DNA of 64,000 nucleotides from JAGQWW01 sp041392845 (GCA_041392845.1 JAWKLG010000013.1:62001-126000), one strand, 5' to 3'. Counted from the stretch's first letter, positions 46,426 through 57,160 are shown. The notes: generated by a model from the letters alone, not told the origin. Program-made: numbers and translations.

Positions 46426-46480
46426 AAAACGGTTTACAATTTCCCGAAGTTAAACATTCCGGAAAACTGTAAACCGTTTT
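46426..46480 (-). terminator. Terminator after the PA-domain T9SS gene
   Basis: AAAACGGTTTACA (46426-46438) pairs with TGTAAACCGTTTT (46468-46480), perfect 13 bp, loop about 29. It lies 22 bases past the stop of the gene at 46503. Confidence 0.82.
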
Positions 46481-46502
46481 GAGAAAAGACTTTCGTCAAT
46501 TC

Positions 46503-48194
46503 TTAGTGAACTACAACGAATTTCTTGGTTCTCCAGCCTTCTTCACTTTTTACAGTCAAGAAGTACGTACCATTAGAAAGGTTGGTCACATTGATATCGA
46601 AGATACCTTCTTTTACATTATCCAATTGCTCCTGACGAACCAATTTACCATCGAAGTCAGTGATGTACAAGTTAACATCAACCTGATTTTCCAATGCCAA
46701 TTCAAGGTTCATGATGGTAGAAGCAGGGTTAGGGAATAAAGTCACCTGATTGTCATCCAAAAGAGGAAGCTCATTTAGGTCACTCATAAATCCTAACATG
46801 TGCATACGAATTACTGCATTGTTACCAGATGTCCAGCCACCCATGTACAATCTGTCAGTAAATACAGTTGAACCAAAAAGTGGATAGTTGGTAGCTCCAG
46901 CAGAAGTGTAACGAGGAGCGATATTCAAGTTAGAAGCTTCACCATCGTAAGAAACTACAGCTAAGTAAACTTTGTTAGCTTCCAAAGGAACCGGGTCAAA
47001 TAGTTGAACTGTAATCAATTCATTCTCTTGTTCGTTTCCTGTAAGTGAATACCCACCGAAACCAACAACAGTAAAGTCGTCATAAGAATCAGCTTGTCCA
47101 CTAATAGTACCTGTATTGTTTGGATCCATATCGTAAATTACCAATGAGAACAAGTCTGATGTAGAATTGCCGGTGTAAAGATCAGCAGGGTTGCCCAAAC
47201 CAAAAGTCATGTGTGTAGCAGTTCCCCCGTTTGGTCCCATCACATAGCTGGATCCCATATCATAACGTCTTCCATCATCAATGAAACCCTGGTCACCAGG
47301 ACTCAAAGAACCATCGATATCACCATCATCTACTCCAAAAGTGTAGTCAGTGATGATGAAATTCTGAATCAAGGTATCATCACTATAATCATTAGAGAAA
47401 GTCATGGTGTAGGTACCTATCATGCTTGGTGTGTAGTCATCAAAAGCGAACAAAGTATCCTTTTGTGGGTCAACCAAACCTGTAAAAGTCAGGGTGGTCA
47501 TTGCACCTGATGGATCTTCAATTTCAACTTTTGCAGTTACATCTTGAGCGTTGGTATCATCAGAATTGAAGATATTTACGCTGATTTCATCCAATGTAAT
47601 AATTTGATCAACCGGAGTATGGTAAGAATATGGTCCTACCTGGTTGTACATGTTGTTCAATTCGAAAGCAGCTGTAACGGTAGTACCGGCATCAACTTGA
47701 GGAACAATTGCCTCACCGGTTGCTCTACTTGCAAATACTGCAGGAATAGTAACTGCTGTCAAGGAGTCGCCTCCCAACATACCAACAACTGTTTCAGAGT
47801 CATTTGCAGGGTCATCGTAGTGATTAAGAATAATACAACCAACAGCACCAGCTGCCTGAGCGTTGTAAACTTTCAAAGAGAAATTACACACTCCACGACG
47901 GATGATAGCCATTTTACCTGTTAGATCAGTAACTACAGGCTCACAACCCAAACTGTCGCCAGCTGCTGTGAAACCCCATGCTACATCTCCAACTACTGTT
48001 TGGTCCAATCTTGGGCCCCATTCTCCATCTGTAGATACCTGAGTACCGTATGGGTAAGAACCTGCAATGCTGGATGGTGCCTGAATTACAAAGTCGATTG
48101 GATACGGAGACAGGTCATTGATTTGTCCAAACATGGCAGTAGTTACCATAGAAAAAATCAAAGCTGTCAAAAATTTAGTAGAAATTTTTGTCAT
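46503..48194 (-). CDS. T9SS-exported protein with PA domain
   Basis: 563 residues from the Met at 48194, which begins a signal peptide (MTKISTKFLTALIFSMVTTAMFGQ). Residues about 70-160 are a protease-associated (PA) domain: VVTDLTGKMAIIRRGVCNFSLKVYNAQAAGAVGCIILN and TIPAVFASRATGEAIV. The middle is beta-rich, and the C-terminus (LFPNPASTIMNLELAL to WRTKKFVVVH) is a T9SS sorting domain. PA domains usually sit beside a peptidase, but no peptidase motif is seen, so the protein may act as a binding or structural surface protein. Divergent from the HipA-like gene. Confidence 0.87.
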   Translation of the reverse strand: MTKISTKFLTALIFSMVTTAMFGQINDLSPYPIDFVIQAPSSIAGSYPYGTQVSTDGEWGPRLDQTVVGDVAWGFTAAGDSLGCEPVVTDLTGKMAIIRRGVCNFSLKVYNAQAAGAVGCIILNHYDDPANDSETVVGMLGGDSLTAVTIPAVFASRATGEAIVPQVDAGTTVTAAFELNNMYNQVGPYSYHTPVDQIITLDEISVNIFNSDDTNAQDVTAKVEIEDPSGAMTTLTFTGLVDPQKDTLFAFDDYTPSMIGTYTMTFSNDYSDDTLIQNFIITDYTFGVDDGDIDGSLSPGDQGFIDDGRRYDMGSSYVMGPNGGTATHMTFGLGNPADLYTGNSTSDLFSLVIYDMDPNNTGTISGQADSYDDFTVVGFGGYSLTGNEQENELITVQLFDPVPLEANKVYLAVVSYDGEASNLNIAPRYTSAGATNYPLFGSTVFTDRLYMGGWTSGNNAVIRMHMLGFMSDLNELPLLDDNQVTLFPNPASTIMNLELALENQVDVNLYITDFDGKLVRQEQLDNVKEGIFDINVTNLSNGTYFLTVKSEEGWRTKKFVVVH

Positions 48195-48518
48195 AACTGG
48201 TCTTTTATGTTTGTAAATAAGATTTGTTTCCATTGCGAAAATAAAATTTTCAATGGTTATTTAAGCAAGGAAGGAATATTTTTGATCAGGATGCGACACA
48301 ATTTGGATAATAATATTAATAATAGGATTGTTCACCACTTTAAAAACTTTCTTAAAAGTCAGTAAAATTAAGCATTTCAAACCCTTCTAATCCTGTTTTA
48401 ATCTTTATGAAAAACTTGGCTGTGCACAAAATTTTGGTGATTTTTTTTCAATTATTTCCGGTTTTTTTGATAAAAATACATGAGGGCTGCTACCCTATTT
48501 TACCTTAAATTGCGGACC
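48195..48518. other. Divergent intergenic region
   Basis: About 320 bases, AT-rich, between the divergent T9SS and HipA-like genes. It must hold both promoters, but no full TTG-spacer-TAnnTTTG match was found. No repeat or RNA gene seen. Confidence 0.5.
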
Positions 48519-49310
48519 ATGGAAAAAATCGAAATACGAAAGGTCGAAGTCCTCCGGTATTTACAGCCTCTAAGGGAGGGTGGATCCCTTCCTGCCATTG
48601 TAGAAGGAGATGATGAATTTCTGTATGTTATGAAATTCAGAGGGGCGGGACAAGGTAAAAAGGCATTGATAGCAGAATTGATTGGAGGAGAAATAGCCAG
48701 AAAAATAGGATTGCAGGTTCCGGAATTGGTTTTCCTCCATTTGGATGAATCTTTTAGCATTACCGAAGGTGATGAAGAGATCCAGGACTTATTAAAATTC
48801 AGTATCGGACTGAATCTTGGATTACATTTTTTATCAGGCTCCATTACATATGATCCCCTGGTCTCAAATGCAGATTCGCTTTCAGCTTCAAAAGTTGTTT
48901 TACTGGATAGCATCATCAACAACATTGACCGTACTGCCAAGAACACCAATTTATTGAATTGGAATAAAGAGTTGTGGTTGATTGACCATGGAGCAAGTTT
49001 ATATTTCCATCACAACTGGCCATCCTGGGAACAATCCCTGGGCAAAGGATTTTTTGGCATCAAAGATCATGTATTACTATCCAAAGCTTCGGAGCTTGTT
49101 GAAGCAGCAGAAATTATCAAGGATGCACTGCATAGAGAAGTTTTAGAAGAAATAGTATCGATTATACCGGAAGAATGGCTGGAAGATGAAACCAGCAATA
49201 TGAATCCGGCAGAAAGGCGTGCGGCTTACCTTGCTTTTTTGGAAGATAAAATCAAAAATATTCCTTTACTCTTAAAAGAAGCGGAAGATGCGAGAAAAGG
49301 AAATATTTGA
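48519..49310 (+). CDS. HipA-like kinase (HipA_2 type)
   Basis: 263 residues from ATG 48519; the frame opens 13 codons earlier without coding character. The N-lobe includes LYVMKFRGAGQGKKALIAELIGGEIA with the ATP-binding Lys39. The catalytic loop is NIDRTAKNTN (Asp137, Asn142), the HipA-type D-x4-N. The metal-binding Asp is D156 in LWLIDHGAS. These are the three kinase-critical positions of HipA, all intact. It lacks the N-terminal HipA_N domain and has no HipB-like HTH partner. It overlaps a DUF3037 gene by 23 bases, which is the consistent partner of this subfamily. Probably a small-molecule or protein kinase of unknown target. Confidence 0.85.
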   Translation: MEKIEIRKVEVLRYLQPLREGGSLPAIVEGDDEFLYVMKFRGAGQGKKALIAELIGGEIARKIGLQVPELVFLHLDESFSITEGDEEIQDLLKFSIGLNLGLHFLSGSITYDPLVSNADSLSASKVVLLDSIINNIDRTAKNTNLLNWNKELWLIDHGASLYFHHNWPSWEQSLGKGFFGIKDHVLLSKASELVEAAEIIKDALHREVLEEIVSIIPEEWLEDETSNMNPAERRAAYLAFLEDKIKNIPLLLKEAEDARKGNI

Positions 49311-49668
49311 ATATGCTGTAATTCGCTTGGTGCCTAGTGTTGAACGAGAGGAGTTTATCAACATTGGGGTTATTTTACTTTGTAGAAAAAGAAGGTTTCT
49401 GGATTTAAAATTCCGATTGGACAGTGACCGCATTAAATGTTTTGCCCCTGAAACCGACTTGGAGATGATCCAACAATACCTGGAAGGCTGGAAAGAGGTC
49501 TGTAAAGGAGGAAAAGCGGGAGGAAAAATTGGCCAGTTGGATTTACAGGTTCGCTTTAGGTGGTTGACGGCAAAACGAAGCACCATTATTCAGAGTTCGG
49601 CAGTGCATTCCGGATTGTGTGAAGAGCCAGAGGGATGTTTGGAGAGGCTGTTTGGGGAATATGTATGA
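49288..49668 (+). CDS. DUF3037 protein, partner of the HipA-like kinase
   Basis: 126 residues matching DUF3037: FEYAVIRLVPSVEREEFINIGVILLCR, FRLDSDRIKCFAPETDLEMI, and GGKIGQLDLQVRFRWLTAKRSTIIQSSAVHSGLCEEPEGCLERLF. The 23-base overlap with the kinase frame implies translational coupling. Function unknown; a role as a regulator or substrate of the kinase is an inference from the pairing. Confidence 0.85.
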   Translation: MREKEIFEYAVIRLVPSVEREEFINIGVILLCRKRRFLDLKFRLDSDRIKCFAPETDLEMIQQYLEGWKEVCKGGKAGGKIGQLDLQVRFRWLTAKRSTIIQSSAVHSGLCEEPEGCLERLFGEYV

Positions 49669-49780
49669 GGAAAAAGCTTAATTCAAGTGGAAAATAAATT
49701 ATTTGTAATCTCCTTGTCATTCAGTTCTAACTATTTTATATAACTTGTGGGTATCTGTAAACTAAAACCTGCAAAATTGT

Positions 49781-52700
49781 ATGAAAACTTATTTTACTTT
49801 CTCTATTGTCTTTCTTTTTCATTAGTTTTTCAAATGCTCAGATAAGATTCGAAGAAATTGAACATCCGAATGACTTTTCCATTGACTATTTTTCTAAGTC
49901 TCCAAATGAGAAATTACTTCATGAAGCCCAAATATAAATATGGAGATGTTTACACTTCCAATGATTTGACTGTTTGGAATAAAAAAGTTTACCAGAGACT
50001 ATTGAGATCTTGATATGGAGTACTTTAATGACGGCATTCGATTATAAAATCTGAACGTCAAGAACATCTGATTCGGAAACCAGATGGAAATTGGTATACC
50101 GCGAGTATTGGCAATGGATGGCGGCGTTTTGTTGAAGCAAGTGATATCCATCATGATACATTATTCGTTTACTATGACCAGATCTTTGCCTATAGTATAA
50201 ATAAAGCTCAATCCTTTAAAAACATTTTTGTAGCTTCAGAAAGTATTATTGACCACACATCTACCCTTTTCAGATACGAAAAAATTATTATTCTCCACCT
50301 ATACGGCTGGTGCCAGCGACTATTTATCCATTTTCAAAAACTCCGGGAGAGAATATTTTTTACGCCTTTAAATATAAATCCTGAAAGTATCACAATGGAT
50401 GATTGTGCAGGGTACTATTTATGGGTTATAGCGATTATATACTGTTCGATGTTAATACACTAACAAAGACATCCGGAGATTTTAAAACGCTAATGCCTTT
50501 TTTCAACAGTTCTACTTTCAATGAAAGGCTGGTTTACAAGGATGGAAAATATTTCACCAGATTTCAGAACAAAATTTATAAAACTGGCAATTGTGACTTT
50601 AACTGGACCATTGCACTTGAAGACAATATTTTGTCTTCATATTTTGAAATACAGGTAGACAAAATGAAAACTTAATTCTTTATCGAGAAAAAGGAACTAA
50701 TAGAAATAATTTTTTCTTTGAAAAGAGAAGTAGATTATCAGGGTGGGAACAAAAAAATATTACGGTTAATCGTCCTTTTTTGTTTGGAATAAATGAAGCT
50801 ATTGGAAATATTCAATATTGTTTATTCGATAATGCTGTATTTACTGATTATCAAAATTGGAGAAATTCACCACGAATGTCTTACATGAAAAGGAGATTGC
50901 TTATTCTCCTAATGGAACCTTATACATGTACAAGGATGATATAATTAGCTATTCTGAAAACAATGGGCAAAGATTTACACCAATGAACATGCCACCATTG
51001 ACTCCACCTTTCAACTATGAAATGACAGTGCTTGATGATGGAGTTATTTTGTTTACAGCTTCAACTTAAGTTATTTAACAAATAACAATGGTCAAACATG
51101 GACTCAGACACCTATAAACATAAATGGGTACTATGAATCAAACTTTAAATTAATAGGAGATTATGTTTATGCAATAGGTCTTGATTTTTCATTAGCAATT
51201 GAACGTTTTAATATTTATACCGGTGAGTTAGAAGCTGCCACAGACCTTCCAATTAACAGCATTTACCCGTCCGATTTGAATACAATTGTGACGATGGTAC
51301 GTTTTATTTTTATAGCGAAGATTTTTCCAGACAAGAACCTACAGGATTATACAGTTATAGATTCGGCCATGGTTCTGAATATGTAACATCACTTCCTGTT
51401 AGCCCCGGAAGAACAAAACTGGTTTCGATAAAAGATGAGCTCTTTTTATTTGCCCAAGGATAATTATTATACTTTAAATGGCACCTCCTGAAAAATTCAA
51501 CTATTTTAGTTTATCAAATGAAGGGATTCTGGAGTTTTATGTTTCATCCAACTATTATTCAGATACAAGTCAATTGATAATAAAAAATTTTCAGTCTGAA
51601 ATACCATTAGGGTATGATAACCTGATTACCGGAAAAGCTTGCATTGATACTAATGACTTTGATTGTAATACTGAACTTGGTAACCTTTACTCAATGATTG
51701 GAAGATTAAGGCCGAAAACGGAAATTTCCTAAAAATTGATCAACAAGATCAGATGGTAGTTCTTTTAGTATGAGTGTTCCTGATGGAACTTATAATTTAA
51801 GCTGTATTCAGAAAAACAATCTCTGGGAACTTTGTGAAGAAGAATTTCAGGTAATTATCAATCAGAACCAACCAGTTGCAACTCAGGATTTTGTAGTTAA
51901 AGCTTTGGATGATTGTGCAAATTTAAATCTTGACTTTTCTGCTCCCCTCTACTCCGAAGATGTTTTGAAAATGACTACACAATAAGAGTTTCAAATAATG
52001 GTCCTTTAACTTCTACTGGGACCAAACTACCCTAAAGCTGGATCCGAACTTCATCGCTACTATACCATTTACTCGAATAGACGACCATATTCTTTGAGTT
52101 TGACCTGATCTCTTGATTTAGATGAGATTGTAAGTTTCAAATTAGAATTGGAAATTTCCTGCGACGCAGAAACAGGCGCATGGAACACTGCCTTGAAGGT
52201 TCCTCATTGGAGGCTGATAATTTATGAATCCCACCATTCTCGAATCGGCTGATTACATCGAATGTGTCAGGAAAACACATTGGAGCTTGACCCCAACGAC
52301 AAAACGTGTTTTCAATAAAAACGGGAATGAAGTCAGCCAGGTAGATTTTGAAGAATACATTTATTACCATATCCGGTTTCAAAACACAGGGACAGATACT
52401 GCCTTTACTGTCAGGGTTTTAGATACGCTGGCTGAAGAATTGGACATCAATACTTTTGAAATGTTGAGTGCCAGTCATGCTTATGAATACAACATTTCCA
52501 AAGGACCGGTGCTTGAAGTTCTTTTTAAGGATATCTTATTAGTAGACAGTTTTAAAAATGAACCGGAATCTCATGGCTATTTCAAATTTAAAATCAAACC
52601 CAAAGAAGGATTTGGGTATGGAACCATGATTCCAAATGAAGCTGCCATCTATTTTGACTTCAATGATCCTGTAATTACCAATGAGGCGGTGCTGACAATC

Positions 52701-52976
52701 ATGAAACCAAGCTCTGTTAGAGACAAAGCTTCCAATATAGACTTTGAGGTGTATCCGAATCCGGTGAGAGATGAGTTGAGGATAGATATTTCCGATAAGG
52801 ATTTGAGCAAGGTGGATGAAATTGAGATTGTAAATCAGTTAGGAATAATGGTTAAACGGTTGCCCAAATCAAGGCTTAACAATATCAATGTTTCTGAACT
52901 TCCAAAAGGAGTATATTCGATTGTTTTGAAATTACGTGATCAAACATTAGGAGTGAAGAAATTCTTGAAAATGTAA
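49781..52976 (+). pseudogene. Broken paralog of the large T9SS protein at 53130
   Basis: The start (MKTYFTFSIVFLF, then SFSNAQIRFEEIEHPNDFS in the next frame) mirrors the start of the intact gene downstream. Homologous pieces continue through several frames: SDYILFDVNTLTKTSG, KGEIAYSPNGTLYMYKDDIISYSENNGQRFTP, ITGKACIDTNDFDCNTELG, then an intact tail from 52224 (KEFGYGTMIPNEAAIYFDFND and the T9SS tail to VKKFLKM). More than eight frame changes are needed to join them. The tail from about 52224 to 52790 is almost identical to 55600-56150, while the 5' part has diverged. A truly decayed tandem duplicate, or a repeat region that was poorly resolved. Confidence 0.78.
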
Positions 52977-53129
52977 TTTCCTTTATTTTAAAAAGTCTGC
53001 AAAAGAATTGCTGCTAAACTGGATAACTGGATTTGGCAGCATTCCTTTTTTTAGATAATTCCTTCAACAATGCAATTGTAGATTTTTTAAAGTAACTTGA
53101 AGGTCAAATAATTAACTAAAACCCTCTTT

Positions 53130-56100
53130 ATGAAAACTTTGTACGCTCTTGTTAGCCTGTTTTTGCTCCCATTTTCAAGTATTGGTCAGATTAGTTTTGA
53201 GGAGATTATTCCTCCAATGGATTGTTCCATTAATAGCTTGATAAAATCACCCACGGGAGAATATTTTCTCCAGGTTTACAATGATTTCAATTATATATAC
53301 ACTTCAAATGACGGAGAAAGCTGGGAAGAATTTATTTTACCTTTTGAACATCAAGTAGAAGCAATTCAATTCTATTCAGACGGTACTCCTGTACTATCCC
53401 ATGGTGAGTATGATAACATTATAAGGCAAAATGGAGTTTGGCGGCCTATTCCTGTAGGAGGCGGACAGGGCAATTATAATTCTACTTTCGTTCAAAATGA
53501 TACATTATTTGCCTTTAGAAACAACATATTGTCCTTTAGTACAAACAAGGGAATAAGTATGCAACAATTATTCACAACCAACGGAACCTATCCTGATTTT
53601 GAAACTTACTTGTGGAAATATGAGAACAACTTCATACTGTATAATTCAGCCTCTTTAAATATTGATATTTACAACAATGAGGGGATAAAAACCTATACCA
53701 AACAAGTATCTACTAACCTTACTGATTTCTGTTTTAATGATTGCGGACGTGTTTTATTTTATAATCCTAATTCATATGAAACGCTTGACATTCAAACCTT
53801 GGAATTCAAAAGTGGAAATATGAGCTCCGATTTCCCTTTTAGCAATTTATCAATTTTTAACAAATCAATTATTTCAAATAATGGTAATTTCTATGCAAAA
53901 AAGGACGATATTATTTACAAGTCAAATGGATGCAATCTAACATGGTCTGTATTCAACCAATCTCAGAATATTTTAAACCAACAATATTTTTGGATTTCCA
54001 ACAAGGAAGATATTGTGGTTTGTATTGAAGAGTTTGGATCCGGGAGTTGTGGATTCTTTGAATTCAATTCACAAATTGAAGAATGGAATCGTCAAACTAT
54101 TTCAATTTCAAATCCATATGTAATTTTCACTGGCGAATCTTTTGAAGGAGACCAGTTTGTTTTAACTGAAAACAATATTTTTACAAAGAGATATTCTGAT
54201 CAAGAATGGGAAATTCTTAATACTAATGTTGATTTTTTTACCAGAGTAGATTATTCTCCTTCTGGTGATTTATATATTAGTCAGGGAGATCATTTATTAT
54301 ACTCTGAAGATAATGGGTTGACATTTTCTACTATTGATTATCCTGATACACTTGACTTTCGTTTGGTTATGTTATTAGATATTGTCGATGACGGCGTAAT
54401 AGTTGCCATTGACCCTACCTCTCTAAATTTTAATGGCGCAGTTTCAAGGGATAATGGCAGAACATGGACAATGTTCCGCCTTCCACTCATCATTAACGAG
54501 GATCCTTTTTTTAAATTAATAGGGGACTTTGTATACATATATATTAATGGTAATGTGCAAACTACTTTTAAAGTTAACATTTATACCGGAGAAGTATTGG
54601 AACATGCGGTTGGAGGGCTGAACCGTGTTTTTTCTTTAAGTAAACCAACCATTCTGAATGATGGCACAGGATATTTTTTGGGTAGTGATGTCCTTCCCGG
54701 CACACCGGTAGGATTATTCAAATACGATTTTGGGTCTGTAAAAGAATTCGTTGCGAGTATCCCTTATCCACCCTTCAAATCCTTTCTTTATAGTGCAAAT
54801 GATCAAATTTATGTTTTTCAACCTGAGGAATATGGCGTTTTAAATAATGACCAATTTGATTTTGCTCCCTACATTGGCTTGCCTAGCACTGACGATGTCT
54901 ATTTTATTCTTACTGAGCATAATTATGTTTATGTAATTGTCGAAAACTCAAGAATTTTCAGATCTTCAGAGCCCATTAGCTATAAATACAAGGTTTCAGG
55001 AAATCTTGTTTATGATTTAGATGAGGACTGTTTAGACAACCCGGCAGATCAAGGTTTAAGATACTGGCAGGTAAAAATTGAAAACAGTGATTATTTAAGT
55101 ATAAAAAGGACAGTTTCGGAAGGCGAATTTACATTTTTGGTGCCTGAAGGAATTTATACTTTAACAGCACAACCAAAAAGCTCTCATTGGGAGCTGTGTA
55201 CAAATTCCTATCAGATATCTGTGAACCCTACCCAACCAGAAACCGAGCAGGATTTCAGGGTAAATGCTAAAGATAATTGTGCTGAACTTAAACTCGATTT
55301 TTCAGCACCTTTACTTCGAAGATGCTTCCAAAATGACTATACTGTATATGTCCATAATAGTGGCCCTGCAGAGGCTACAGGAACCAAACTAATCTTTAAA
55401 CTAGATCCCTTTTTCAACTTTATTTCTGCTACAATTCCTTATACACAAATTGATGCCAGTACCCTAGAGTTTGATCTTGGAACACTTGCTTTGGGCGAGG
55501 AAGTTACTTTTAATATAAGAGTTGAAGTCTCATGCGATGCAGATCTCGGCATGGAACACTGCCTTGAAGGTTCATTGGAGGCTGATAATTTATGTGGAAA
55601 TCCCACCATCCTCGAATCTGTCGATTACATTGAATGTCAGGAAAACATAGGTTCCTACGACCCCAATGACAAACGTATATTCAATAAAAACGGGAAAGAA
55701 GTCAGCCAGGTAGATTTGGATGAATACATTTATTACCATATCCGCTTTCAAAATACAGGAACAGATACTGCCTTTACAGTAAGGGTTTTAGATACGCTGG
55801 CTGAAGAATTGGATATCAATACCTTTGAAATGTTGAGCGCCAGTCATGCTTATGAATACAACATTTCCAAAGGGCCAGTCCTTGAAGTGCTTTTTAACGA
55901 TATCCAGTTGGTTGACAGTTTTAAAAATGAACCGGAATCTCATGGCTATTTCAAATTTAAAATCAAACCTAAGGAAGGATTTGGGTATGGCACCATGATT
56001 CCAAATGAAGCTGCCATATATTTCGACTTCAATGATCCTGTAATTACCAATGAGGCGGTGTTGACAATCATGAAACCGTCATCTGTTAGAGACAAAGCTT

Positions 56101-56345
56101 CCATGATTGATTTTGAGGTGTATCCGAATCCGGTGAGAGATGAGTTGAGGATTTCCTTAGAAATGAGTGACCGAGAAAAAATAGATGACATGGAGATCGT
56201 AAATCAACTTGGAAAAGTTGTTTTTAAATCGAATAACAAGCTAGAATCCAACGTTAAAATTTCTCACCTTTCTCCTGGTATTTACATGCTTGTTTTGAAA
56301 GACGAGAAAGGGATTGTTGGTAGCCGTAAGTTCGTGAAGCAGTAA
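53130..56345 (+). CDS. Large T9SS-exported protein with Asp-box propeller and DUF7619-like domain
   Basis: 1071 residues with a signal peptide (MKTLYALVSLFLLPFSSIGQ). Residues about 30-630 contain Asp-box-like repeats (TSNDGESWEEF, SEDNGLTFSTI, SRDNGRTWTMF), as in sialidase/sortilin-type propellers. Next is an SD-repeat-like segment (GNLVYDLDEDCLDNPADQGL), then DUF11- and DUF7619-like beta domains (CFQNDYTVYVHNSGPAEATG, GSYDPNDKRIFNKNGKEV, GYGTMIPNEAAIYFDFNDPV). The C-terminus (VYPNPVRDELRISLEM to VGSRKFVKQ) is the T9SS sorting domain. Probably surface-exposed; role unknown. A tandem broken paralog lies directly upstream. Confidence 0.87.
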   Translation: MKTLYALVSLFLLPFSSIGQISFEEIIPPMDCSINSLIKSPTGEYFLQVYNDFNYIYTSNDGESWEEFILPFEHQVEAIQFYSDGTPVLSHGEYDNIIRQNGVWRPIPVGGGQGNYNSTFVQNDTLFAFRNNILSFSTNKGISMQQLFTTNGTYPDFETYLWKYENNFILYNSASLNIDIYNNEGIKTYTKQVSTNLTDFCFNDCGRVLFYNPNSYETLDIQTLEFKSGNMSSDFPFSNLSIFNKSIISNNGNFYAKKDDIIYKSNGCNLTWSVFNQSQNILNQQYFWISNKEDIVVCIEEFGSGSCGFFEFNSQIEEWNRQTISISNPYVIFTGESFEGDQFVLTENNIFTKRYSDQEWEILNTNVDFFTRVDYSPSGDLYISQGDHLLYSEDNGLTFSTIDYPDTLDFRLVMLLDIVDDGVIVAIDPTSLNFNGAVSRDNGRTWTMFRLPLIINEDPFFKLIGDFVYIYINGNVQTTFKVNIYTGEVLEHAVGGLNRVFSLSKPTILNDGTGYFLGSDVLPGTPVGLFKYDFGSVKEFVASIPYPPFKSFLYSANDQIYVFQPEEYGVLNNDQFDFAPYIGLPSTDDVYFILTEHNYVYVIVENSRIFRSSEPISYKYKVSGNLVYDLDEDCLDNPADQGLRYWQVKIENSDYLSIKRTVSEGEFTFLVPEGIYTLTAQPKSSHWELCTNSYQISVNPTQPETEQDFRVNAKDNCAELKLDFSAPLLRRCFQNDYTVYVHNSGPAEATGTKLIFKLDPFFNFISATIPYTQIDASTLEFDLGTLALGEEVTFNIRVEVSCDADLGMEHCLEGSLEADNLCGNPTILESVDYIECQENIGSYDPNDKRIFNKNGKEVSQVDLDEYIYYHIRFQNTGTDTAFTVRVLDTLAEELDINTFEMLSASHAYEYNISKGPVLEVLFNDIQLVDSFKNEPESHGYFKFKIKPKEGFGYGTMIPNEAAIYFDFNDPVITNEAVLTIMKPSSVRDKASMIDFEVYPNPVRDELRISLEMSDREKIDDMEIVNQLGKVVFKSNNKLESNVKISHLSPGIYMLVLKDEKGIVGSRKFVKQ

Positions 56346-56383
56346 GGCTGATTTATTTGAAACAAAAAATTCTTATATCTTGG

Positions 56384-56413
56384 AATCCCGATTTCGCTTG
56401 TGGCATCGGGATT
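56384..56413 (+). terminator. Terminator after the large T9SS gene
   Basis: AATCCCGAT (56384-56392) pairs with ATCGGGATT (56405-56413), then TTTCACTTTTT. It lies upstream of the chosen DUF2892 start at 56441, which argues against the earlier in-frame ATG at 56357. Confidence 0.75.
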
Positions 56414-56440
56414 TCACTTTTTAAAAACCTTCTTTCTATT

Positions 56441-56647
56441 ATGTTCAAAATTCCTTTCCCCATCAAGAAGAATGTCGGTAAAATGGACCGTATTATCAGG
56501 GTTATTGTTGGCACCATTGTATTGTCTTTCGGTATTTTTTATCGTGCCAGGTGGGGTGTCATGGGAGTTGGCATGATGATACCGGCCTTATTGCAGAGGG
56601 ATCCACTGTATGCATTATTAAGATTGAGTACGAAAAGGGGAGAGTGA
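56441..56647 (+). CDS. DUF2892 family small membrane protein
   Basis: 68 residues: MFKIPFPIKKNVGKMDRIIRVIVGTIVLSF, a short membrane span, and GVMGVGMMIPALLQRDPLYALLRLS. The 'K-N-V-G-x-x-D-R-x-x-R' start and two hydrophobic stretches match the DUF2892 (YgaP-like transmembrane) family. Function unknown. The frame is open to 56357, but that segment contains a terminator. Confidence 0.82.
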   Translation: MFKIPFPIKKNVGKMDRIIRVIVGTIVLSFGIFYRARWGVMGVGMMIPALLQRDPLYALLRLSTKRGE

Positions 56648-56749
56648 TGGTTTGTTTTTCCACCCTGGGTGGACTTTTAGAAAATATCTCCTTGGATTTT
56701 ACCATCAAAATTTGTTGCTAATGCTAATTGAATTTAATTAGCATCAAAA

Positions 56750-57154
56750 ATGATAACTAAAAGATTTGTCACGGATCTCTCCTACAAAATAATTGGAGCA
56801 GCTATAAAGGTTCATAAAGAATTAGGGCCAGGATTATTAGAAAAAGTATATGAAAAATTACTTACGTATGAACTTCGAAAATCTGGACATAAGGTTGAGA
56901 ATCAATTAAGAGTTCCTGTCTTTTATGACAATAAGGTTATTAATACTGATTTGAGATTAGATTTATTGGTGGATGACCTGGTTGTTGTAGAATTGAAGAC
57001 TGTTGAACATTTACTGCCAGTTCATCAGGCACAGCTCTTAACTTATATGAAATTATTAGATAAACCTCAAGGACTATTAATAAACTTCTATTCTGTAAAT
57101 ATCTCAAAGTCATATATTCCGCTTGTGAACGAACACTTTAAGCAGTTGCCATGA
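56750..57154 (+). CDS. GxxExxY protein (PD-(D/E)xK-like)
   Basis: 134 residues with the name-giving motif GLLEKVY in GPGLLEKVYEKLLTYEL near residues 28-44, and the PD-(D/E)xK-like core DLRLDLLVDDLVVVELKTVE near 67-86, where Asp and the Glu-x-Lys are in place. The final part, YMKLLDKPQGLLINF, is typical of this family. It is probably a nuclease-like protein, but no activity is established for the family. A four-copy 121-bp tandem repeat begins 7 bases after the stop. Confidence 0.88.
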   Translation: MITKRFVTDLSYKIIGAAIKVHKELGPGLLEKVYEKLLTYELRKSGHKVENQLRVPVFYDNKVINTDLRLDLLVDDLVVVELKTVEHLLPVHQAQLLTYMKLLDKPQGLLINFYSVNISKSYIPLVNEHFKQLP

Positions 57155-57160
57155 TTTTTT

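Noticed and set aside
47211..47924. Forward reading frames opposite the PA-domain T9SS gene
   Set aside because: They are shadows of a long minus-strand gene with a signal peptide and sorting domain.
49781..52223. A set of separate small genes
   Set aside because: The pieces follow the order of the intact paralog at 53130, so they are one broken gene.
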